DNA of 6,178 nt from Fen-671 sp035502515. Lineage in GTDB: Bacteria; Actinomycetota; Acidimicrobiia; Acidimicrobiales; Palsa-688. Below the pieces are notes generated by a model. It had not been told where the DNA came from and made no database searches. It worked only from the letters and a program-made list of their open reading frames with translations. This document shows positions 1 through 5,977 of this stretch, one piece after another (the stretch's first letter is position 1; every line of letters begins with the position of its first letter). The DNA lies in NCBI GenBank assembly GCA_035502515.1, contig DATJUH010000481.1, forward strand, positions 1-6,178. Reading direction: 5' to 3'. The translations under genes were made by a program, and so were the position numbers.

Positions 1-1479
1 CCGATCGTCTTCGACGGCCTTTACGCTCTGCAGCACCGGGGGCAGGAATCGGCCGGGATGGCCGTAAGCGACGGCACGACGATGATGGTCATGAAGGACA
101 TGGGCCTCGTGACCCAGGTCTTCAACGACTACAAGCTGGCCAGCCTGGTCGGGTTCCTGGCCATCGGCCACACCCGTTATTCGACGACGGGGTCGTCGTC
201 TTGGCACAACGCCCAGCCCATGTACCGTCAGGCCGGCGGCACCGAGTTCGCCGTGGGCCACAACGGCAACCTGACCAACACGGAAGAGCTGGCCGCGTCG
301 ATGGGCATGTTGCCCGGGATGGTGACGAGCGACTCCGACCTGATCGCCGAGCTCGTGGCCCGCCAGCTGGACGTGGCCGCCGGTGTCACTAACCGCGCTA
401 GCACCAGCGGGGCTCCACTATCGCTCGCCGGCGTCCTGCCCGAGGTCCTCCCGCAGATGCAGGGGGCGTTCTCGCTCGTCTTCGCCGACCGGGAGAACCT
501 GGTAGGGGTACGGGACCCAAACGGGTTCCGGCCACTCTGCCTCGGCAAGCTCGACGATGGATGGGTCCTGGCTTCCGAGACGCCTGCGCTCGACATAATC
601 GGCGCCCATTTCGTCCGGGAGGTGGAACCGGGCGAGGTGATCGTCATCAACGCCGACGGGTGCAAGAGCCTGCGGCCCTGGCCACCCGAGCGCGTCCAGC
701 CCAAACTGTGCCTGTTCGAGTTCGTGTACCTGGCCCGGCCCGACAGCCGGCTATACGGGCAGGAACTTCACGGTGCGCGCGTCCGGATGGGGGAGCTCCT
801 GGCGGAGCAGGCGCCGGTGGCGGCAGACATGGTCGTCGGCGTACCCGATTCGGGCCTGCCTGCGGCGGAGGGTTACAGCCGCCGCAGTGGGGTCGCCTTC
901 GGCCACGGCCTGGTCAAGAACCGGTACATCGGCCGGACCTTCATCGACCCCGACCCGAGGCAGCGCGCCCTGGGCGTGCGGCGCAAGCTGAACCCCCTGC
1001 GGGAGGCGATCCGGGGCAAGCGCCTCGTCGTCGTAGACGACTCGATCGTGCGCGGTACCACCACCCGGGCAATGGTGGCCATGCTCCGCGAGGCGGGGGC
1101 CATAGAGGTCCATCTGCGCATCTCGTCGCCGCCGTACCGGTGGCCGTGCTTCTACGGGCTGGACACGGGCAGCCGGACCGAACTGATAGCGGCCGACCTC
1201 GAGGTGGGCGAGATCTGTGACTACCTGGGCGCCGACAGCTTGGCCTACCTCTCCCTCGACGCGCTGAAGAAGGCGACGGGTGTCCCCGGGGCAGGCTTCT
1301 GCGACGCCTGCCTGACGGGCGACTACCCTGTGCCGGTCCCGGCCCGGCTCTCCAAGTCGGTGCTCGAGCGGCCCAAGTCGCGCCCCGGCGCCACGGAGGG
1401 CAGGCCAAACGAGAGCGCAGCCCTGGTAGGGCAGTTGCCCGGCCCCGCCGGCCCCGCTTCGGCCCCGCCCGGCGGCTGA
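1..1479 (+). CDS. purF: Amidophosphoribosyltransferase PurF (5'-truncated by window edge)
   Basis: PurF transfers the glutamine amide nitrogen to PRPP, giving 5-phosphoribosylamine, the first committed step of cytosolic de novo purine synthesis. The frame is open from base 1, so the 492 visible residues lack the true start and the N-terminal catalytic Cys. The ATG at 58 is internal: the 19 codons before it encode LYALQHRGQESAG, a hallmark of the class II glutamine amidotransferase domain. Further motifs of that domain follow: GHTRYST (nt ~169-189), HNGN (~259-270), SDSD, and RDPNGFRPL (~511-537). The phosphoribosyltransferase domain carries VPDSG and the PRPP loop VVVDDSIVRGTTT (1027-1065). 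Cysteines at 709, 1147, 1300 and 1309 (the last two in FCDAC) match the 4Fe-4S ligands of the Bacillus-type enzyme. About 45 Pro/Ala/Gly-rich residues form a C-terminal tail beyond the conserved fold. purM follows after one base, so they are very likely cotranscribed. Confidence 0.98.
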   Translation, partial: PIVFDGLYALQHRGQESAGMAVSDGTTMMVMKDMGLVTQVFNDYKLASLVGFLAIGHTRYSTTGSSSWHNAQPMYRQAGGTEFAVGHNGNLTNTEELAASMGMLPGMVTSDSDLIAELVARQLDVAAGVTNRASTSGAPLSLAGVLPEVLPQMQGAFSLVFADRENLVGVRDPNGFRPLCLGKLDDGWVLASETPALDIIGAHFVREVEPGEVIVINADGCKSLRPWPPERVQPKLCLFEFVYLARPDSRLYGQELHGARVRMGELLAEQAPVAADMVVGVPDSGLPAAEGYSRRSGVAFGHGLVKNRYIGRTFIDPDPRQRALGVRRKLNPLREAIRGKRLVVVDDSIVRGTTTRAMVAMLREAGAIEVHLRISSPPYRWPCFYGLDTGSRTELIAADLEVGEICDYLGADSLAYLSLDALKKATGVPGAGFCDACLTGDYPVPVPARLSKSVLERPKSRPGATEGRPNESAALVGQLPGPAGPASAPPGG

Positions 1480-1480
1480 A

Positions 1481-2569
1481 GTGCCCGGGGAAGGAGCCGC
1501 GGGCGGCCGTCTCCCTGAGGTACTTCCCGAAGCCCCTTTGACTTACGCCGCCGCCGGGGTGGACATCGACGCCGGGGAACGGGCCGTCGACCTCATGGGC
1601 TCGCTCGTAGCCAGTACAGCCCGCCCCGAAGTGATGGGGGGACTTGGAGCCTTCGGCGGGCTCTTTTCGATGCCGGCCGGCTTTCGCTCTCCTGTACTGG
1701 TGGCCTCGACCGACGGGGTCGGCACCAAGCTGGCTGTAGCCGTCGAAGCGGGCCGGCTCGGCACCATCGGTGTGGACCTGGTGGCCATGTGCGTCGACGA
1801 TGTGGTCTGCCAGGGGGCAGAGCCTCTTTTCTTCCTGGACTACCAGCTGTGGGGGTACCTCGACCCGGAGGCCGTAGCCGAGATCATGAGAGGTATCGCC
1901 GAGGGCTGCCGGCAGGCGGGCTGTGCCATCCTGGGCGGCGAGTTGGCCGAACACCCGGGCCAGCTTCGCCCCGGCGAGATGGACCTGGCCGGGTTCGCCG
2001 TCGGGGTAGTGGAGAGGGACCGCATCCTCGGCCCCGGAGGACCGAACCCACCCCGGGAGGGCGATGCTCTTGTGGGCCTGTACTCGGGCGGCCTGCGTTC
2101 AAACGGGTACTCGTTGGTGAGGGCGGCCCTGCTGGAGCGGGCCGGCCGGCGGCTTCATGACGAAGCCTGGCCCGGCGCCGGCCACTCCCTGGCCGATGAG
2201 CTGCTGCGCCCGTCGCTGGTTTATACGCCCGCAGTGCTAGCCCTGCTCCCCCAGTTCGAGGTGCGTGCCGCGGCGCACATTACCGGCGGCGGCCTGCCGG
2301 GCAATGTGCCCCGGGCCCTGGCGCCCGGCCTCGACGCCGTCCTGCACCCCGCCAGTTGGCCGGTGCCGCCCGTGTTCGCCGAGGTCCAAAAGGCGGCCGC
2401 GGTGGACGACGCCGAGATGTACCGCACGTTCAATATGGGCCTTGGCATGGTGCTTACCCTGCCGCCCGGCCAGGCCGCGGCGGCCGTGGCCAAGCTGGAC
2501 GGCCTCGGCTTCAGGGCCGGCGTCGTGGGCGAGGTGGTCGCCGGGGATGGGCGCTGCCTGCTCGAGTAG
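1481..2569 (+). CDS. purM: Phosphoribosylformylglycinamidine cyclo-ligase PurM (AIR synthetase)
   Basis: PurM uses ATP to close FGAM into aminoimidazole ribotide, the fifth step of purine synthesis. The 362-residue product has the family order: TYAAAGVDIDAG (21-32), STDGVGTKL (77-84), GVDLVAMCVDDV (98-108), QGAEPLFFLDY (111-121), GGELAEHPG (152-160), SNGYSLVRAAL (207-217), HITGGGLPGNVPRAL (266-280) and FNMGLGM (317-323). The GTG at 1481 is one base after the purF TGA. An in-frame TAG at 1427 leaves no upstream start, and there is no clear Shine-Dalgarno sequence, which fits translational coupling to purF. A TTG at 1538, just before TYAAAG, is the alternative start and would remove 19 poorly conserved residues; the only nearby AAGGAG (~1491) is badly spaced for it. 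Two usually strict motifs differ: GGETAEMPG reads GGELAEHPG, and SSGLHSNG reads SGGLRSNG. Neither change removes the motif's acidic residues. Confidence 0.97.
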   Translation: MPGEGAAGGRLPEVLPEAPLTYAAAGVDIDAGERAVDLMGSLVASTARPEVMGGLGAFGGLFSMPAGFRSPVLVASTDGVGTKLAVAVEAGRLGTIGVDLVAMCVDDVVCQGAEPLFFLDYQLWGYLDPEAVAEIMRGIAEGCRQAGCAILGGELAEHPGQLRPGEMDLAGFAVGVVERDRILGPGGPNPPREGDALVGLYSGGLRSNGYSLVRAALLERAGRRLHDEAWPGAGHSLADELLRPSLVYTPAVLALLPQFEVRAAAHITGGGLPGNVPRALAPGLDAVLHPASWPVPPVFAEVQKAAAVDDAEMYRTFNMGLGMVLTLPPGQAAAAVAKLDGLGFRAGVVGEVVAGDGRCLLE

Positions 2570-2576
2570 TCCCCAG

Positions 2577-2849
2577 CTAAGTCCCTCGTTTTCCACAGCT
2601 CGTCCACAACGGGGGAAAACCTCGCGACATGCCGCACTGCCACCAGCGCCCGGAAAAGCGCCACGGGTCGGCGCCCGGTGCTGCCGATGGCGCCGGGGCG
2701 AGGGCCCGTAGCGCCTCTTCTACGGCGGCCGCGATAGCTCGCATTTCGGCCGGCGAAGGCGGCCGGGCCAAGCCGGACAATTTAACCGCGACGGGAGGGA
2801 GTGCATCCCCCGGCGTCCCCTGCGGCCGGCCTGCCTCGGGCTGGCTCAC
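2577..2849 (-). CDS. Small acyl-CoA carboxylase epsilon-like subunit
   Basis: A 90-residue product starts at a GTG that overlaps the beta-subunit stop as GTGA, with no Shine-Dalgarno sequence of its own, so it is probably translated by reinitiation. Its plan fits epsilon-type accessory subunits of actinobacterial acyl-CoA carboxylases: a short variable N-terminus, then VAVKLSGLARPPSPAEM (20-36) leading into an Ala-rich helix (AIAAAVEEALRAL, 38-50), a Pro/Ala linker (51-61), and a Trp/Arg motif PWRFSGRWW (62-70). In that family the small subunit helps the alpha and beta subunits assemble. The last 20 residues (QCGMSRGFPPLW onward) look like a non-conserved tail. The stop is 7 bp from the convergent purM stop. 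The assignment rests mainly on position, length and the PSPAEM and WRFSGRWW motifs. These proteins diverge greatly, so homology is not proven; it could be an unrelated small subunit of the same enzyme. Confidence 0.62.
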   Translation of the reverse strand: MSQPEAGRPQGTPGDALPPVAVKLSGLARPPSPAEMRAIAAAVEEALRALAPAPSAAPGADPWRFSGRWWQCGMSRGFPPLWTSCGKRGT

Positions 2850-4402
2850 AGCGGGACGTTGCCGTGCTTGCGCGCCGGAGGCTCCTGGCGCTTCGTGGTC
2901 AGGACCTCGAGGCTCTGAGCCAGCACCCGCCGGGTACTGGCGGGGTCTATGACATCGTCGATATAACCCCGCTCGGCGGCCAGGTACGGGTTGGCGTAGT
3001 CCTGTCTGTACAGGTCGACCAGCTCTGCCCTCCGCTCGGGCGGGGCGCCGGTCAGCTGGCGGGCGTAGAGGACGTCGACGGCGCTGTCAGGGCCCATGAC
3101 CGCCAGCTCTGCGCCGGGCCAGGCATACGCGAAGTCAGCGCCCAGCGACTTGGCGCTCATCACCACGTACGCGGCGCCGTACGCTTTGCGGACAATGAGC
3201 TGGATTTTGGGCACGGTCGCTTCGCAATAGGCGTAAAGCAATTTCGCCGCCCGTCTGGCCAGGCCGCCGTGCTCCTGGTCGGTCCCGGGCATAAATCCCG
3301 GGACATCCACCAGCGTGACCACCGGGATATTGAAACAATCACAGGTCCTGACAAAGCGGGCTCCTTTTTCGGCCGCGTCGATGTCAAGGACCCCGGCCAG
3401 TACCTGCGGCTGGTTGGCCACCACCCCGACCACCCGGCCACCAATGCGACCGAAGCCGCAGACGAGGTTCGAGGCCCACAGGCCGTGGTACTCGAGGAAG
3501 TCGCCTCCGTCGAGCAGAGCGCGGACCAAATGCTTTATGTCGTAGGGCTGGTGGGGGAAGGCGGGGACCAGTTCCGCCAATCCCGGCGCCCATTCCACCG
3601 GGTAATAACCTTCGCCGGCCAGCGGAGGCGCTTCCAGGTTGTTGGAGGGTAGGTAGGACAGGAGCTGGCGCACCCGGTCGAGGCATGATTTCTCATCCGG
3701 GGCGACGAAGGAGGCCACGCCCGATTTGGTGGCGTGGGTGAGGGCGCCACCGAGCTCTTCCAGCGACACCTCCTCCCCCGTCACCGTGCGCACTACATCC
3801 GGCCCGGTAATGAACATTTGCGAAGTGCCCTGCACCATAAACACAAAGTCGGTAATCGCCGGGCTGTATACGGCGCCGCCGGCGCAGCTGCCCATTATCA
3901 CGCTTATCTGCGGCACCACCCCTGACGCGGCCACGTTACGCTTGAAAATGCCGCCGTAATAGTGGAGGGCCACGACGCCCTCCTGGACCCGGGCGCCGCC
4001 GCCGTCGTTGATCCCGATGAGAGGCACACCGAGCGACGTGGCGAGATCGATGACTTTGTGGATCTTCTCGCCCGACACCTCGCCCAGCGTGCCGCCGTTG
4101 ACCGTGAAGTCCTGCGAAAAAAGGCAAACCTTTTTCCCGTCGACGGTGCCGAAACCCGTTACCACGCCGTCGGTATAAGAGCGTTCCCGCTGGCCGGGGC
4201 CCTCCGCCCGGCTACGAGCCAGCATGTCGAGTTCCTGGAACGAACCGGCATCGAGGAAGTAGTCGATGCGTTCCCGGGCGGTCATCTTGCCGCGCGAGTG
4301 CTGGCGCTCCACGGCGGCGTCGCTGCCGGCATGCAAAGCCGCCTGGCGCCGGCGTTCGAGTTCTTCCAGCTTTTGTTTGATCGATTGCTCCACGGCCGAC
4401 AA
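2846..4402 (-). CDS. pccB: Acyl-CoA carboxylase beta (carboxyltransferase) subunit, PccB/AccD family
   Basis: This is the carboxyltransferase subunit that moves CO2 from carboxybiotin to an acyl-CoA such as propionyl- or acetyl-CoA, supplying (methyl)malonyl-CoA. The 518 residues match the usual family length of about 510-550. The N-terminal crotonase-like domain has KMTARERIDYFLD (39-51), SQDFTVNGGTLGE (96-108), GINDGGGARVQEG (130-142), GSCAGGAVYSPA (171-182) and FITGPDVV (197-204). The C-terminal domain has GRIGGRVVGVVANQP (318-332), VDVPGFMPGTDQEHGG (365-380), RKAYGAAYVVMSAKSLGAD (405-423), AWPGAELAVMG (427-437) and the typical RKHGNVPL end. The TTG start at 4402 is chosen because AGGTGG lies 9 bases upstream; GTG at 4393 is the alternative, and the frame is closed upstream at 4436-4438. 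Val413 stands where propionyl-specific PccB has Asp, so the acyl substrate is uncertain. No alpha (biotin carboxylase/BCCP) gene is in the window. Confidence 0.95.
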   Translation of the reverse strand: MSAVEQSIKQKLEELERRRQAALHAGSDAAVERQHSRGKMTARERIDYFLDAGSFQELDMLARSRAEGPGQRERSYTDGVVTGFGTVDGKKVCLFSQDFTVNGGTLGEVSGEKIHKVIDLATSLGVPLIGINDGGGARVQEGVVALHYYGGIFKRNVAASGVVPQISVIMGSCAGGAVYSPAITDFVFMVQGTSQMFITGPDVVRTVTGEEVSLEELGGALTHATKSGVASFVAPDEKSCLDRVRQLLSYLPSNNLEAPPLAGEGYYPVEWAPGLAELVPAFPHQPYDIKHLVRALLDGGDFLEYHGLWASNLVCGFGRIGGRVVGVVANQPQVLAGVLDIDAAEKGARFVRTCDCFNIPVVTLVDVPGFMPGTDQEHGGLARRAAKLLYAYCEATVPKIQLIVRKAYGAAYVVMSAKSLGADFAYAWPGAELAVMGPDSAVDVLYARQLTGAPPERRAELVDLYRQDYANPYLAAERGYIDDVIDPASTRRVLAQSLEVLTTKRQEPPARKHGNVPL

Positions 4403-4411
4403 CGCTAGCGC

Positions 4412-4417
4412 CCACCT
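4412..4417 (-). promoter_or_regulatory. Ribosome binding site deciding the TTG start of the carboxylase beta gene
   Basis: On the minus strand AGGTGG is followed by 9 bases and then TTG at 4402. From the alternative GTG at 4393 the spacing would be 18 bases, which is too long, so this site favours the TTG start. Confidence 0.6.
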
Positions 4418-4515
4418 GGTGTGTTCATGTTTTGGTCATGGCAAGCCCTCCCTATGGGCCCTGCCCGGCGGCTGAGCAATTGTCGTGGTAGTCCTGAGGT
4501 TGGAGAGGAGAGGTC

Positions 4516-4521
4516 AGGAGG
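4516..4521 (+). promoter_or_regulatory. Strong ribosome binding site (AGGAGG) for the sigma factor gene
   Basis: A perfect AGGAGG lies 4 bases before the GTG at 4526. It is the main reason for placing the sigma factor start there rather than at the upstream in-frame ATG at 4421, which would add 35 residues unlike any sigma factor region and has no comparable site. Confidence 0.75.
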
Positions 4522-4525
4522 CGAC

Positions 4526-5203
4526 GTGCAAACGACGGGCCGCGGTGAAGAGTTGCTAACCGAAGGAACCGACGGAATAGAAGAAATAGGGGCGGCAGGT
4601 TCACAAGAGGCCACAGGTTTTGCCGAGCTGGCGGGGGCGGTTCGGCCGGCGCTGGTACGCGCCGCCCATAACGTCACGGGGCGCCACGAAGACGCTGAGG
4701 ATGCCGTCCAGTCCTCTTTGCTGAAGGCGATGCGGGCCTGGCCGCGGGTGGCGGGACAGGAGAAGTGGCGCCAGCAGGCTTACGTGCGCCAGATCGTCGT
4801 CAATACCTGCCGCTCCGGTTGGCGGAAGTGGGGCTCCAGGGTGGCGATCGGGGACGTGCCGGAGCTGGCCCATGCGTCGGAAACCGACGCCGTCGACGAC
4901 AGGGAGCTGCTCCGCCAGGCGCTGGCCAAGTTGCCGGCTCGCCAGCGCGAGGTACTACTCCTGCGCTACTACGAAGACCTCACCGAAGCGGAGATAGCAA
5001 AGAGGCTCGGGTGCGCACCGGGGACAGTGAAGAGTTCGGCCGCCCGGGCACTACGGGCCCTTCGCGACATGCTGCCGGAGTACGCCAACAGAATGGCCGC
5101 CGGTGATGCCTCTACGGCCGATGATGCCGGCGACGAAGCGGCGGCCGCACCCGGGCCCGACGCTCCCCGGCCATCGGGACCGGAGGTGCTGAAGTCGGCG
5201 TAG
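4526..5203 (+). CDS. ECF RNA polymerase sigma factor, SigE family
   Basis: This is an alternative sigma factor of the extracytoplasmic-function group, which binds core RNA polymerase and directs it to a dedicated promoter set. From GTG 4526 the product has 225 residues. Residues 1-31 form an acidic, low-complexity lead. Region 2 spans about 32-102, with GRHEDAEDAVQSSLLKAMRAW (52-72) and YVRQIVVNTCRSGWRKW (86-102). The latter resembles the YVR..LVNT..SW.RR signature of the actinobacterial SigE family. Region 4 spans about 126-183, with LPARQREVLLLRYYEDLTEAEIA (136-158) and the helix-turn-helix end LGCAPGTVKSSAARALRALR (161-180). An Ala/Asp/Pro-rich tail of about 35 residues ends the protein. 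SigE-family members are usually nearer 160-180 residues, so both ends are extended. No anti-sigma gene adjoins it. Target genes cannot be told from this sequence. Confidence 0.94.
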   Translation: MQTTGRGEELLTEGTDGIEEIGAAGSQEATGFAELAGAVRPALVRAAHNVTGRHEDAEDAVQSSLLKAMRAWPRVAGQEKWRQQAYVRQIVVNTCRSGWRKWGSRVAIGDVPELAHASETDAVDDRELLRQALAKLPARQREVLLLRYYEDLTEAEIAKRLGCAPGTVKSSAARALRALRDMLPEYANRMAAGDASTADDAGDEAAAAPGPDAPRPSGPEVLKSA

Positions 5204-5210
5204 CCGGCCA

Positions 5211-5229
5211 GCCCGGCGGGCCCCTTTTT
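5211..5229 (+). terminator. Possible short intrinsic terminator after the sigma factor gene
   Basis: Seven bases after the sigma stop codon, GCCCGGCGGGC (5211-5221) can fold into a GCCC/GGGC stem with a 3-base loop. Three C and then five T (5225-5229) follow. The stem is short (4 bp), so efficiency is doubtful, but position and T-run fit a rho-independent terminator separating the sigma gene from aat. Confidence 0.4.
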
Positions 5230-5293
5230 GAGGCGTGGTGACGGCCGGCCTGGGGCTGTCAGTTCGGGCCCGGCCGGTTGGCAGACTGCACCA

Positions 5294-5977
5294 GTGGAGC
5301 GCCTCGTCCAGCCGCCGCCGGCAGAGTGGGCCTTCCCCTGCAGCGCTGCCGCCCAGGCCCTGGCCGCCGGCGCCGGCGAAGTAGTAGGCATCGGGGCCGA
5401 CCTGCAACCGGGCACGCTGTTGGCGGCCTACCGGTGCGGCCTCTTCCCTATGCCGGCGGGTACCAAGCTGGCCTGGTGGTCACCCGACCCGAGGGGCATC
5501 ATCCCGCTGGCCGGGCTGGCCGTGAGCCGGTCCCTGCGCAAGTCGTGCCGGCGTTACGAGATCCGCATCGACAGCGCCTTCGAGCAGGTAATCACCGCCT
5601 GTGCGGATAAGTCGAGGCGGGGGGCATGGATCGACCGCCGGGTCAAGAGCGCCTACACCCGTCTGCATGAACTGGGTTGGGTACACAGCGTCGAAGCCTG
5701 GTCGGCCGAAGGCGAGCTGGCCGGGGGCCTGTACGGGGTGGCCATCGGGGGCCTTTTCGCCGGCGAGTCGATGTTCTTTCGCCAGACCGACGCATCGAAA
5801 GTGGCCCTCGTCGCGCTGGTCGAAGCCCTCCGGGCCGGGGGCGGCCGGTTGCTCGACGTCCAGTGGCTGACGCCGCACCTGGCCAGTCTGGGCGCCATCG
5901 CCGTCAGCCGCAATCGCTACCACGAACTTCTGAAAGAGGCGGTCGACGTACCTCAGCTGAGCCTGGGCGAAGATTAA
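5294..5977 (+). CDS. aat: Leucyl/phenylalanyl-tRNA--protein transferase (Aat)
   Basis: Aat moves Leu or Phe from aminoacyl-tRNA to proteins with N-terminal Lys or Arg, marking them for ClpS/ClpAP-type degradation (bacterial N-degron pathway, cytosol). The 227-residue product shows GIGADLQPGTLLAAYRCGLFPMP (from residue 32), WWSPDPRGIIPL (61-72), SRSLRK (78-83), GAWIDRRVKSAYTRLHELGWVHSVEAW (110-136), GGLYGVAIGGLFAGESMF (144-161) and DVQWLTPHLASLGA (188-201). E158, D188 and Q190 align with E. coli E156, D186 and Q188 of the catalytic site. The frame also opens at TTG 5228 (249 residues), but that codon sits in the T-run of the possible terminator and adds residues unlike the family. GTG 5294 gives MERLVQPPPAEWAFP, a typical actinobacterial beginning, although its Shine-Dalgarno sequence is weak. 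The family is usually about 200-250 residues long. It seems to be transcribed separately from the sigma gene. Confidence 0.95.
   Translation: MERLVQPPPAEWAFPCSAAAQALAAGAGEVVGIGADLQPGTLLAAYRCGLFPMPAGTKLAWWSPDPRGIIPLAGLAVSRSLRKSCRRYEIRIDSAFEQVITACADKSRRGAWIDRRVKSAYTRLHELGWVHSVEAWSAEGELAGGLYGVAIGGLFAGESMFFRQTDASKVALVALVEALRAGGGRLLDVQWLTPHLASLGAIAVSRNRYHELLKEAVDVPQLSLGED

Larger units (their letters stand above)
4403..4525. promoter_or_regulatory. Divergent intergenic region between carboxylase beta and sigma factor genes
   Basis: This 123-bp gap separates two genes pointing away from each other and so must hold the promoters of both, unless transcription comes from further upstream. I cannot fix either promoter with confidence. 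A weak plus-strand candidate is TTGGTC (4432-4437) with TATGGG (4453-4458), but its 15-bp spacer is short. A minus-strand TTGCCA (4444-4439) has no good -10 partner. The right half is strongly purine-rich on the plus strand (about 4496-4521). A 6-bp inverted repeat, TCCTGA/TCAGGA (4492-4497 and 4514-4519), overlaps the sigma gene's ribosome binding site. Confidence 0.4.

Noticed and set aside
58..60. ATG 58 as the purF start
   Set aside because: The 19 codons upstream encode the conserved LYALQHRGQESAG motif, so the real start and catalytic Cys lie beyond the left edge.
941..1954. Minus-strand open frame (337 codons) across the purF-purM junction
   Set aside because: It is antisense to two certain genes, very rich in Arg/Gly/Pro, and has no recognisable motif; a high-GC shadow frame.
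2588..2620. Hairpin as a bidirectional terminator between purM and the epsilon-like gene
   Set aside because: It has a 7-bp, partly A/T stem with a 19-base loop and no T-run on either side, and it lies in coding sequence; not enough to annotate as a terminator.
2801..3652. Long plus-strand open frame (283 codons) opposite the carboxylase beta gene
   Set aside because: The minus strand here encodes clear carboxyltransferase motifs through the whole stretch. The plus-strand product has no recognisable motif, and such antisense frames are common in GC-rich coding DNA.
4421..4525. N-terminal extension of the sigma factor from ATG 4421
   Set aside because: It has no ribosome binding site comparable to AGGAGG at 4516-4521, and the 35 extra residues do not resemble any sigma region; it is better read as the intergenic leader.
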